Source: Spirochaetia bacterium
Lineage (GTDB): Bacteria; Spirochaetota; Leptospiria; Leptospirales; Leptonemataceae
NCBI GenBank assembly: GCA_021413825.1
Contig: JAIOPQ010000055.1
Location: 1-63,554 of the forward strand
Reading direction: 5' to 3'
DNA: 63,554 nucleotides
The notes beneath the pieces were generated by a model, which was not told where the DNA came from, made no database searches, and saw only the letters and a list, made by a program, of their open reading frames with translations. Below are positions 1-8,107 of this stretch, piece by piece. Both the position numbers and the translations under genes were made by a program. Positions within the stretch are counted from its first letter, which is position 1. Every line of letters begins with the position of its first letter.

Positions 1-1
1 G

Positions 2-1549
2 CGAATCGTCGAGTTTAATCTGAAGCAGACTACAAAACACTTCCTTGCGATTACGGCCCTTCTGCTCCTTGCAGGACCAGTCATAGCCCCCATCACCGAT
101 TATTTCCCGGCCGATCCTGGTATAAAAATAATCCAGATCAAAGACTTTGTGGCGTCCGGTTTTTCGAGTTTTGCAGCGCGCCATCCTGGAGAGGTCCTGG
201 ATGCAGCGCATGAGTTCTTCCCGGTCTGTCCTCCTTTTGCCTGGAACGTTAGCAGCCAGACCTACTATGTGTTTCCCTTCCTTTATACGGTTTTTGCCAC
301 CCCCTTCTACTTGATTTCTGGTTCGCGGGGGATTGCAGTTAGTAATGTGATTCTGTTTTTATGCACGCTCATCCTTCTATATAAACTGGCAACACGCCTT
401 GGCCTCTCTTCGCGGCGCAAACATCTGATGATCTGGTTTCTTGCTGCAGCAACCTCACTGCCATTTATCGCATGGTTCCCGGGAGAAGGGCATCTGGGCA
501 TTCTCGGATGTCTGGGCGGATTCTACTTACTCCTGCTTGCAGCCGAAAGATCGAGTTACATGCTTTTTCTGCTGTCCGGAATTGTAGCGGCGCTTGCAGG
601 ACTGTTTCGGGCAGAGACGTTCTTGATTCCTGCTGCATTCAGTGTCGCAGCTTTCTGGTTCGTTTTGAAACGCGACGGATCTATAAAATCCGCACTACTC
701 AGCTCGGCCCTGTTTACCCTGGGCACGGGACTGGTTGTGGCATGTTTTGTAGCGACCAACATTGCAGTCCTTTCTCATCCGCTGGGTTTGCGTGGAATCG
801 AGTTTGCTCAAACCATGGGTTCAATCGGAATTGGGCCAAGGTTTGCGAATTTTCCAACGTACTTTCTGTTTTCAATAAAAGGTCCAGGGCTGTTTGGCGC
901 CTGGCCTATTTTGCTCTGGGTATTCGCGCTGCGCGTAAAACCAGATCCTGCAGAAAGCCCAATCACAAGACAGATCGTCTTAATAATGGCCCTGGTTAGT
1001 CTGTTGTATTCCCTGGCGATTCCACTTCTAGTTACCATCGACGATGGATCCATCTTTGGCCCACGGTATCTGCTCCCAATCTATCCGTTTGTGACGCTTG
1101 TTGCATTCTACAATCTTGATCGGCTCTGGACTGGAACTCCGCGCTGGCTGCGAATTACAAGCACAGTAGGCATTGTGTATTCGTTTGTTCTGACCCTGCT
1201 TGTGTACGGCATTTTTTGGGCATTCGGAAGGGCGGGGGAGACGTTGAATCGTAAAGTGGAATCCTTTGTTGGAACTTCGCCAGTGCTGGTGTACAATGCG
1301 TCGCAGTTTGCTTACAGCGCCAGCTTTCGTCTGTTTCAAACGCACAAGCAACCTATCCTTGGCGTGCGCGATCCAGCGGCATTCGGTACGGTCCTGCAGC
1401 GATTGGATGAAACCGGATCGAAATGCATTGCTGTCGTTCGCACAAAGGCTGGCGTTCCGGACTATGCAGCGCACAATCGCCTGCTCCAGGGGTCTAATTC
1501 CTTCGGTGAAATTATTGTGGACCAGGTCTGTCTGCCCCACTCGCGCTAG
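2..1549 (+). CDS. Membrane glycosyltransferase-like protein (GT-C/PMT type), 5' end cut by window
   Basis: The frame is open from base 2 with no stop, so the gene begins before the window; the GTG at 149 is internal. The extra 49 residues contain a hydrophobic segment (LAITALLLLAG) followed by a polar stretch, which looks like the first membrane helix and first periplasmic loop of a polytopic protein. Around ten further hydrophobic segments follow, then a soluble C-terminal domain of about 110 residues. That architecture resembles GT-C/ArnT-PMT-type enzymes, which use polyprenyl-phosphate sugars at the membrane to glycosylate lipids or proteins, but no diagnostic motif was recognised. The nearby GT4 at 3217-4323 and GT2 at 20761-21519 fit surface glycan synthesis. 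The specific function is inference. Confidence 0.7.
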   Translation, partial: RIVEFNLKQTTKHFLAITALLLLAGPVIAPITDYFPADPGIKIIQIKDFVASGFSSFAARHPGEVLDAAHEFFPVCPPFAWNVSSQTYYVFPFLYTVFATPFYLISGSRGIAVSNVILFLCTLILLYKLATRLGLSSRRKHLMIWFLAAATSLPFIAWFPGEGHLGILGCLGGFYLLLLAAERSSYMLFLLSGIVAALAGLFRAETFLIPAAFSVAAFWFVLKRDGSIKSALLSSALFTLGTGLVVACFVATNIAVLSHPLGLRGIEFAQTMGSIGIGPRFANFPTYFLFSIKGPGLFGAWPILLWVFALRVKPDPAESPITRQIVLIMALVSLLYSLAIPLLVTIDDGSIFGPRYLLPIYPFVTLVAFYNLDRLWTGTPRWLRITSTVGIVYSFVLTLLVYGIFWAFGRAGETLNRKVESFVGTSPVLVYNASQFAYSASFRLFQTHKQPILGVRDPAAFGTVLQRLDETGSKCIAVVRTKAGVPDYAAHNRLLQGSNSFGEIIVDQVCLPHSR

Positions 1550-1563
1550 CCCCCTCAGCGGTT

Positions 1564-1584
1564 AAAAAAGGGCCGGAAACGGCC
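1564..1584 (-). terminator. Possible minus-strand terminator (GGCCG-GAAA-CGGCC hairpin)
   Basis: A 5-bp G/C stem with a GAAA loop on the plus strand is preceded by six A residues. Read on the minus strand this is a hairpin followed by a U run. No minus-strand gene lies directly upstream, so it may only limit antisense transcription. The rest of the 1550-1664 gap shows a possible GATAAT -10 element at 1642-1647 ahead of the next gene. Confidence 0.3.
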
Positions 1585-1664
1585 AAATTGCGGGGTAATT
1601 TGAGTCTGAAAAAAGAGATAGCCGGGCTTAGTCAAAGCTCCGATAATCTACTCAGGGTTCTTCC

Positions 1665-2801
1665 GTGAAAAGCAAGAAAGGGAACAAGTTGCAGGATTTC
1701 CTCGGTAATCCCGAGAAAGTAAAGAAATTTAAGGATTCGATCCACGGGATTGAGTTCAACGCACTCGTGCGCCCCGGGAGCCATTCATCTGCGTACAAAA
1801 AAGAGTACCTGGAGCGCGTGGCCGGTCGCATGTTCCCGTATCCATTCCTGGATCACGACTTTCAAATCAAGTGCATAGGCGAGCATGTTCAATCTGCAGT
1901 GCGCGGGGACGTTCTACTGCATCCGGTGCTTGCATACGCAAGCCTCTTTGATCTGCGTTCAAGTTATGCTGTCACAGTCAAAAAGCAAAGCTTAGTCCGC
2001 GGGAAGAAAATCAAGAAGAAGAAAAGCGCGGTGCTAAAATCATCTGCAAGCGCAAAAGATAAACTTAGGAAGAAGCGCTTCCTTGCGATTCAACAAATCA
2101 TGAATCGTCTGCATGTCCCAGCTTACATGAAGCGTGCTCGCACTGAATTTGAAATTAGAGAATCGTCCGTGCGCGCCTTTGAAGAAATGTATGGAGCTTA
2201 CGCCGGGCTAAGGCAAAAATTGCAAGCCCTTGAAAATGAAATTATATCCTACCAGAGCCCGGACTATATTCATGCACCTCATAAAGCAAAGCTCCAGGAA
2301 CTCCAGGCCCAGAATTCTGACCTGGGTTTACGTCTGGTAAAAGAGCAGAATCGCGCGGATCTACTCGAGAGTGAAATACAGCGCCTGACAGACCATATCC
2401 TGACTCAGCCAGCAGAGGGTGAACTGGATAGTATCAAGCGCGAGTACAATGTACTTTCCCAGAAGTGCGATGCCCTTGTTAGCCGTAACATAGAGCTCTC
2501 CAATCGCATGAAAGATCTGGGCCGTTCAAAACAACTGGAGACAATCCTCGACGGTATCCGTGATAAAATCAATGGTGTGATCAGATCGGGAATACATGAG
2601 AAGCCAGAGGCAATCATCAAGAGCATTCATGAGGAAATTGGCCAACTCCAGCGCGCCCGTTTGTATCTTGGACGCGCGTTATACGACATTGGTATCCTGT
2701 TTCACAGAAAAGGGGACCGAGATCGTGCAAAAGAAGAGCTACGTGCAGCGCGTGAACTTGGCGTGCGCGATGCAGACGTAGAAAACATACTCAAAAATTG
2801 A
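1665..2801 (+). CDS. Coiled-coil protein of unknown function
   Basis: The protein is 378 residues from a GTG start, with CAGGG upstream as a plausible ribosome site. It has no signal peptide. A very basic Lys-rich stretch lies near residues 110-140. Residues about 165-330 are rich in Leu, Glu, Gln and Lys with heptad-like spacing, predicting a coiled coil. The C-terminal 60 residues (around RALYDIGILFHRKGDRDRAK) look like one TPR-type helical hairpin. I do not recognise the family. Its stop codon overlaps the TTG start of the following lipoprotein gene, so the two are probably co-translated. Confidence 0.7.
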   Translation: MKSKKGNKLQDFLGNPEKVKKFKDSIHGIEFNALVRPGSHSSAYKKEYLERVAGRMFPYPFLDHDFQIKCIGEHVQSAVRGDVLLHPVLAYASLFDLRSSYAVTVKKQSLVRGKKIKKKKSAVLKSSASAKDKLRKKRFLAIQQIMNRLHVPAYMKRARTEFEIRESSVRAFEEMYGAYAGLRQKLQALENEIISYQSPDYIHAPHKAKLQELQAQNSDLGLRLVKEQNRADLLESEIQRLTDHILTQPAEGELDSIKREYNVLSQKCDALVSRNIELSNRMKDLGRSKQLETILDGIRDKINGVIRSGIHEKPEAIIKSIHEEIGQLQRARLYLGRALYDIGILFHRKGDRDRAKEELRAARELGVRDADVENILKN

Positions 2802-3253
2802 ATCCTATCGCGCTCAGTTCAATTGTCTTTGTGACGTTGGCGTTGACTGCCTGTTCAAAGCCCATAGTTAACGAGCCTTCTTCCATATGTACGATTTCAG
2901 AGAACCGTAAGTCTTTTGTTTGCGATATTGAGTTTGCCCCAAGACAGGGAAAATGCACAGTCGATGCTGCAGTTCGCAGCACGTTTGTATCAAGGATGAC
3001 TTCGGTGTCCTTGGAAATGCTCTATCTGGAGCGCGAGCCCGGTGGAGCTCCGCCCTATCGATACAATGATCTCTCAGAAGTATTGCGTCGCGTGAATGTG
3101 GGAAAGTGCTCCGGCTCCTGCGCTTGCAGGTTATCGTTTGAAGATGCGCAGCTGGATGAGATTTTTTACGATTCTGCTGGCTGCAGAAATGGATCCAAAC
3201 TACGCGATCATCCGCTTTATTTCCGCGGGCGCGGTTGCAAGACCAGTTTCTGA
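2798..3253 (+). CDS. Small Cys-rich lipoprotein, TTG start
   Basis: The protein has 151 residues. The N-terminus is a signal peptide ending in a lipobox (LTAC, Cys19), so an acylated envelope lipoprotein is predicted. The mature part holds about eight Cys residues, including a CSGSCAC cluster, suggesting disulphides. The TTG start shares bases with the TGA stop of the preceding coiled-coil gene (TTGA overlap), typical of translational coupling. No in-frame ATG or GTG would preserve the signal peptide. The 3' end overlaps the convergent glycosyltransferase by 37 bp. Family not recognised. Confidence 0.65.
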   Translation: MNPIALSSIVFVTLALTACSKPIVNEPSSICTISENRKSFVCDIEFAPRQGKCTVDAAVRSTFVSRMTSVSLEMLYLEREPGGAPPYRYNDLSEVLRRVNVGKCSGSCACRLSFEDAQLDEIFYDSAGCRNGSKLRDHPLYFRGRGCKTSF

Positions 3254-4323
3254 GCAATTTCCAGAATTCGTGCTGAGCGATTTTCCAGAGTCCAGTCTTT
3301 GCGCTTAAACTTTATTCCCTTGCGTGGCGGATGATTGAGCAAAGCCTCCCAGGCGGCAACGTCAAGCGGGGGAGCGAATGCTGCGGATGGTGCGACTTCG
3401 CGAAAAATAGGAATGTCAGACAAGGCCATGGGGATGTTTCTAAATCCGGCCTCAAGGATCGGTAACCCAAAGCCTTCGTGCAAGCTTGGGAATAGATAGA
3501 GCCTGGCTCGTGCGTAGCACCATTCCAGAATTGAATCGTCCGCTTCTTCTATATAGAAGATTCCCTCGCTTTCCAATTTTCGTGAGGCTAGCATTGAATG
3601 TAGATCGGCCGAACCCCAGCCCTGACGACCAACTACCACGAGTGGGAGTAGAGTCCTGGATTTCTTCCTGGCGTTGCGATATGCTGTAACCACCGTGCCC
3701 TGATTTTTTCTGGGCTCAATGGTGCTGACCATCAAGTAGAAGGCTTTAAGGCCGATGGATTCAGGTTTGCGCGGCTTCAAAGGCTTGAGTTCAACTCCAG
3801 GATAGACCAGCTCCAACCGACCCTGTGTCCAGGGGAACGTAGCGGCGATATCATCTGCAGTAGTCTGCGAAAGACACAGAACTGAATCAGCGTTTCGCAG
3901 GGTGTGTCCATTTGTCAGCAAATGCTGGATTCGGTTTGCGAACGTCATGGTTTCAGGCGCTGAATAAGCGTTGAGATCATGAAAATTTACCATGCACGGG
4001 ATATGAGCGCGTGCCCGGAAAAATAACGGAAGCATGGAAAGACTACCCCAGTAGAGATCGCACTGGTCCTGGCGCAGCCACTGGATTACCCTTGTGTTCA
4101 AAAAAAGCAGCCCTGTCTTCGCCGTCCAGGACGTATCTTCGCGGAAAGTAACTCCCCGTCGTTCGAGCGGCGTCCGATAATCAGAATGAATGGGTCGGTG
4201 AGAGTAGAGTACGTAGCAGTCTGGTTTCCGGGCGGACAATAGGCCCATGAGCATATCAAACAGATAACGAGCGTTTCCGTTTCGCGGGAATGCAAGGGGC
4301 CGCGCATCAACTCCGATTTTCAT
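3217..4323 (-). CDS. Glycosyltransferase family 4 (GT-B fold)
   Basis: The protein has 368 residues and begins MKIGVDARPL, the usual N-terminus of GT4 enzymes. The C-terminal half carries the family hallmarks: a nucleotide-site segment (STIEPRKNQ) and the EX7E motif region LHEGFGLPILEAG, which binds the sugar-nucleotide donor. It is cytoplasmic or membrane-associated and probably adds a hexose to a lipid-linked glycan, lipopolysaccharide core or glycolipid; donor and acceptor cannot be read from sequence. It is divergent from the LOG gene with only 15 bp between starts, so promoters must lie inside coding sequence. Confidence 0.88.
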   Translation of the reverse strand: MKIGVDARPLAFPRNGNARYLFDMLMGLLSARKPDCYVLYSHRPIHSDYRTPLERRGVTFREDTSWTAKTGLLFLNTRVIQWLRQDQCDLYWGSLSMLPLFFRARAHIPCMVNFHDLNAYSAPETMTFANRIQHLLTNGHTLRNADSVLCLSQTTADDIAATFPWTQGRLELVYPGVELKPLKPRKPESIGLKAFYLMVSTIEPRKNQGTVVTAYRNARKKSRTLLPLVVVGRQGWGSADLHSMLASRKLESEGIFYIEEADDSILEWCYARARLYLFPSLHEGFGLPILEAGFRNIPMALSDIPIFREVAPSAAFAPPLDVAAWEALLNHPPRKGIKFKRKDWTLENRSARILEIAQKLVLQPRPRK

Positions 4324-4338
4324 TCGGGAGACATTTTC

Positions 4339-5082
4339 ATGAGGCAGCGTCCGCGCAAGGCATTTGAGAACCGCGAGTTTTTACTTTCGGAAGGTGCAAG
4401 AAAGATACGAGTACTGACTGAGGTAACATATCCGGAGATCGTTTTTGCCGAGCAGGGCGTAACAGACACAATTGTGTTTTTTGGGTCGGCTCGCGTGCCA
4501 GGTCCGGAAGGGGACAGAAAAGGCCCCATTGGTCCATACGGAGTTTATTACGATCATGCACGGGAGATTGCCAGGCAGATTACAGCGTGGTCGCTTGAGA
4601 ATGCAGTACCTAAGAAACGCAATTTCGTCGTCTGCACTGGCGGTGGTCCAGGAATCATGGAAGCTGCGAATCGCGGCGCGCTTGATGCCGGAGGTAAAAC
4701 AATAGGACTAAATATTGAACTACCCATGGAGCAATTGCCGAATCCATATATCACAGATGAACTGAACATGGACTTTCACTATTTCTTTACCCGGAAGTAC
4801 TGGTTTTTGTACTTTGCTCGATCCCTTATTGTATTCCCAGGAGGGTTCGGAACGCTCGATGAGCTGTTTGAAACTCTAACCCTGCGGCAAATGCATAGTA
4901 TCCGAAATGTAATTCCTGTATTTCTTTATGGTAAGGCCTTCTGGAGCAAGCTGATCAATTTTGATTTCCTGGCAGAGATTGGAATGATAGCCCAGGAAGA
5001 TTTGGATTTGTTTAAGATTGTGGACTCCGTGGATGAGGCCGTCGCAAGTCTAATCCCAGTGCTCCAGAGTTCCTTAGAATAG
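4339..5082 (+). CDS. LOG-family protein (Rossmann fold, PGGxGTxxE motif)
   Basis: The protein has 247 residues. It carries GGGPGIMEAANRGA and PGGFGTLDE, the two signature motifs of the LOG/TIGR00730 family (often misannotated as lysine decarboxylase). Characterised members are nucleoside 5'-monophosphate phosphoribohydrolases that release a nucleobase, so a role in nucleotide turnover is likely. Family members are commonly near 180-250 residues; this one has extra N-terminal sequence. GGGAG lies about 10 bp before the ATG. The next gene starts 6 bp after the stop, suggesting an operon with the large unknown protein. Confidence 0.88.
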   Translation: MRQRPRKAFENREFLLSEGARKIRVLTEVTYPEIVFAEQGVTDTIVFFGSARVPGPEGDRKGPIGPYGVYYDHAREIARQITAWSLENAVPKKRNFVVCTGGGPGIMEAANRGALDAGGKTIGLNIELPMEQLPNPYITDELNMDFHYFFTRKYWFLYFARSLIVFPGGFGTLDELFETLTLRQMHSIRNVIPVFLYGKAFWSKLINFDFLAEIGMIAQEDLDLFKIVDSVDEAVASLIPVLQSSLE

Positions 5083-5087
5083 ATAAG

Positions 5088-7079
5088 ATGGCTAACACTA
5101 CCACATTTCTTGAACTGCTCAAGGAGCAGGAGGCTTTAGCGCGTGGAGCAAACCTGAATGAGAAGGTTCACCATGCAATATATAAGACGATCAAACTGAA
5201 TTCCACAGTCGAAGCTGTGCGAAACAATCATCTATATCACGTTGGCGTAAATATTCCAGATGTTCTGCATCTTACAAAGAAAGATGTTATCAACGTTCTA
5301 ACTCGCCTCAGTTCAGAACGGCTCATAGCGCAGATATTTGTGTTCTCTTACGAACCAGGTCAGGGTCGTCCGGGATTTACTCCATGTTTCATTACTCTGC
5401 CGCCGGAGGATAAGCAATCGATTGGTCAGTTGTTTGATGAGGGAGTTGTACTTTCTGCGCGGGCTATCGAATCTTATCTGGATTCGCTTCCACCTGTTAC
5501 GTCTGATATGATCTGGGCCGATTTTGAGAAGGATCTTACAATGGAAGGGGTTCCCATGCCTGCGGATTTGCCGGCTTCCATTATAGACATTTTCTCTGGT
5601 GTGCACGCTGCCAGTTTTGAAGTAGTTCCATCGCCTGAAATGATCCAGACGACTCTGGGTGAGATCCAGGATTTCCTGGCACGACGTGGCAGACTTGTCA
5701 ATGTTCTGGACTATGGATTCATGCCGGTCAGGGAACGCGAAGTACTCGATCGAATTGAGGGCGCAGGCGATTTTCTGTTATCAAAAGTAATTCCAAAATA
5801 TAAAAGCCGCGGTAGTCTCAAATCCGAACTCGAGCAGGTTCAGCTTGAAGAGGCGGCATATTATTTAAATGAGAACGTTCCGCGTACTGCCGACTTCCTG
5901 GCCAGGCGCGCCAGTCTACTTAAAAAGGCAATCCTCTCAGAACCTGGTCGCAAGGGAGGCGTTCGATATCCTGGCGCGCTTGCGGTCGAAACGCTGCTGC
6001 TTGTAGAACCGTTTTCAAAACAGAAATATGCTGAGCAATGGAAAGTAGAAATCGCCACTATTCATAATCAGTTTAAAGAACGCTTGCGGCGCGACACAAC
6101 CAGCTGGCAGGAGCTGCTTGTCTTTATGGAAGACAAAGAGATTCTCTCTTTTCCGGCTGAAGCCTGGAAGAGAATCTCAGAAGATAAAGACATACTGCAT
6201 CATACGTGGGAACGAAGCGGGCGAACGGTGCATGTATTTTTAAGAAAGGATGCAGACGTTTTCAGAAGTCTTGTGATTGGCATGGCTGATATTCCCGTTT
6301 CTGAGCACTGGAAAATTCTGGCGATGAAGTTCCTGCTCGATAAGTATGAGACTTTGTTTTCTTCCTTGTTTCATGATGAAGAGTTTGTCCGTAACTATGG
6401 TAAGCTGCTACGCAAAGCGTACGTGGATTATATCCCCTGGTATTTTCGCGTCTTTCTCTGGCTTGGGCTCAGCTGGTTTCAGGATAAATCGTTTCAAATT
6501 GCAAAGCAAATGATTTCGATTGAACAACGATCTCTCGGAAGCGGCAATCAGCAGCGTAGCGCAGAAGTCCAGCAAGCCCGGGAAACTGAGAAGCGCCAGA
6601 TGATGAGCCGTATACAGGAAATGTCTACAGCCAACCAGGTGATTGATGCTCTGGATCGATTCTACCAGACCGACATGTGGATTCCAACAGTCGCTGAAGT
6701 TCAGGCCAGTTTGACAGATATGGAAGCTGGAACCTTTCGTGATACAATTACGCGCGGACGCTTTCAGATCGTGCGCGAAGGTAAATCGGAAAAAGCGGAC
6801 AGAGATCTGCTCATCTACCCTATGAATCATGAATGGCGTGTTCGGGCTGCCAGGCTGCGTCGCGCCCTGGATCGAATTACGGCTAAGTACCCGGCGGCCA
6901 TGCAATCAGACGAAGCCGTCAACACCCACGCACGCGTGGCGCTCTTACAGAAGTATCTCAGTCGCAAAGAAAAGGAACTTCCAATCGCTGATGCGGAAGA
7001 TCCGTATCAGCGATTTGAGAAGGCACTCAAAACGTCGCAAAAAGACGCTGCACTCGTCGAAGACGAACTCGAAGTTTAA
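5088..7079 (+). CDS. Large soluble protein of unknown function (663 aa)
   Basis: The protein has 663 residues with no signal peptide. The first 100 residues contain a pattern like a winged-helix region (IPDVLHLTKKDVINVLTRLS) followed by a beta segment. The middle and C-terminal parts are mostly helical and charged, with a short hydrophobic, aromatic stretch near residues 445-465 (FRVFLWLGLSWF) that could be peripheral to a membrane. No catalytic motif was recognised. It follows the LOG gene by 6 bp and precedes the RsbW-like ATPase by 80 bp, so a shared regulatory role is possible but unproven. I suspect a spirochaete-restricted family. Confidence 0.75.
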   Translation: MANTTTFLELLKEQEALARGANLNEKVHHAIYKTIKLNSTVEAVRNNHLYHVGVNIPDVLHLTKKDVINVLTRLSSERLIAQIFVFSYEPGQGRPGFTPCFITLPPEDKQSIGQLFDEGVVLSARAIESYLDSLPPVTSDMIWADFEKDLTMEGVPMPADLPASIIDIFSGVHAASFEVVPSPEMIQTTLGEIQDFLARRGRLVNVLDYGFMPVREREVLDRIEGAGDFLLSKVIPKYKSRGSLKSELEQVQLEEAAYYLNENVPRTADFLARRASLLKKAILSEPGRKGGVRYPGALAVETLLLVEPFSKQKYAEQWKVEIATIHNQFKERLRRDTTSWQELLVFMEDKEILSFPAEAWKRISEDKDILHHTWERSGRTVHVFLRKDADVFRSLVIGMADIPVSEHWKILAMKFLLDKYETLFSSLFHDEEFVRNYGKLLRKAYVDYIPWYFRVFLWLGLSWFQDKSFQIAKQMISIEQRSLGSGNQQRSAEVQQARETEKRQMMSRIQEMSTANQVIDALDRFYQTDMWIPTVAEVQASLTDMEAGTFRDTITRGRFQIVREGKSEKADRDLLIYPMNHEWRVRAARLRRALDRITAKYPAAMQSDEAVNTHARVALLQKYLSRKEKELPIADAEDPYQRFEKALKTSQKDAALVEDELEV

Positions 7080-7159
7080 CTCATTCAGGTGAAGCCAAAA
7101 CCTTAAAAAAGTGCTTCCGCTCGAACCTTGTCCTGGCTATACCGTGATGGGGGCGCGAA

Positions 7160-8083
7160 ATGGTGGGGGAAGAGAAGGAAATCCAGGAACTTCAAAAGGA
7201 GATCAAGGAACTCAGAGCAGAGTTAACGTCGGCCCTAGATTCACCTTTTTTGCAGGCATCGGTTAAGAGCCTCGTTTTTGAAGTTCTTCTCGATCGCGTA
7301 GCCATCCTGGAGCACGAATTCGGGAAACGCATCAATGAAAAGCATGGCACAATGTACGAAATCAAGCAACAGGCTCGGAGAATGGCCTGGCTGCTTGGGC
7401 TTGATGCAGATAATGTCCGATTACTCGTAACGGAAGCTGTTCAAAATATTTTGGAGCACGGCACTGGTCGATGGGTCCATGTGCGTTTGGAAATGCAGAA
7501 TGAAGGGGATCACCCTTGCATGATTTCTTCTTTTAAACATGAGATCCCCGCCAGCGAAAAATACACGATGCACGACGTGGACATGAATGCGCTTAAAGGC
7601 GACATCACGTCAGAGTTCTTTGATTTTGAGTCACATCGTGGGCGAGGTGAGTTCATAATGAAGCAACTCACGGACGAACGCAGGATTATCAATGGGATCG
7701 AAGTGAATCGCGATGGAAAGAAAGTCCATTATTTCAAAAGAGTTTTGATAAACTACAAGCATGCGGACTCTCCGCGGGATTCAGTAAATTTCCAGGAGAT
7801 CAAAGATCAGATAGACCGACTTGGTTTTCAGGATATAATTTGTTGTTTCTTGATTCAACATTCGCAAGACAGACCGGATCTGCTTACGGTAGCCGCTGCG
7901 CGCGAACACAGCAAAGCTCTGGCCCAGACTATGAGCGAAAATAGCTGCAAGCTGGTTGGTGAAGAGTCGTATTTTTCCAACGTATTTTCAACATTTGAAC
8001 CGCTAGCACCTCTTTCCAAGGATCAGCTCCAGGCGATTTTCGAGCAAGTGAAGTCCGTTGTATACGGTGATGGAGACGGTTAA
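7160..8083 (+). CDS. HATPase_c (RsbW/anti-sigma-like) ATP-binding protein
   Basis: The protein has 307 residues. After an N-terminal coiled coil (residues 1-30) comes a GHKL-type ATP-binding domain: the N-box is visible as LLVTEAVQNILEHG, and a glycine-rich SHRGRGEFIMKQL follows, as in RsbW/SpoIIAB-like kinases. The C-terminal 110 residues have no recognised domain. No dimerisation/phosphoacceptor His domain is present, so it is not a conventional sensor kinase. Such proteins often act in partner-switching with STAS proteins and SpoIIE phosphatases; a SpoIIE phosphatase lies at 15949-17469, but no STAS gene is in the window. Convergent with the cyclase gene downstream. Confidence 0.75.
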   Translation: MVGEEKEIQELQKEIKELRAELTSALDSPFLQASVKSLVFEVLLDRVAILEHEFGKRINEKHGTMYEIKQQARRMAWLLGLDADNVRLLVTEAVQNILEHGTGRWVHVRLEMQNEGDHPCMISSFKHEIPASEKYTMHDVDMNALKGDITSEFFDFESHRGRGEFIMKQLTDERRIINGIEVNRDGKKVHYFKRVLINYKHADSPRDSVNFQEIKDQIDRLGFQDIICCFLIQHSQDRPDLLTVAAAREHSKALAQTMSENSCKLVGEESYFSNVFSTFEPLAPLSKDQLQAIFEQVKSVVYGDGDG

Positions 8084-8107
8084 GTATTTGTGATACCTGG
8101 ATAAAGT

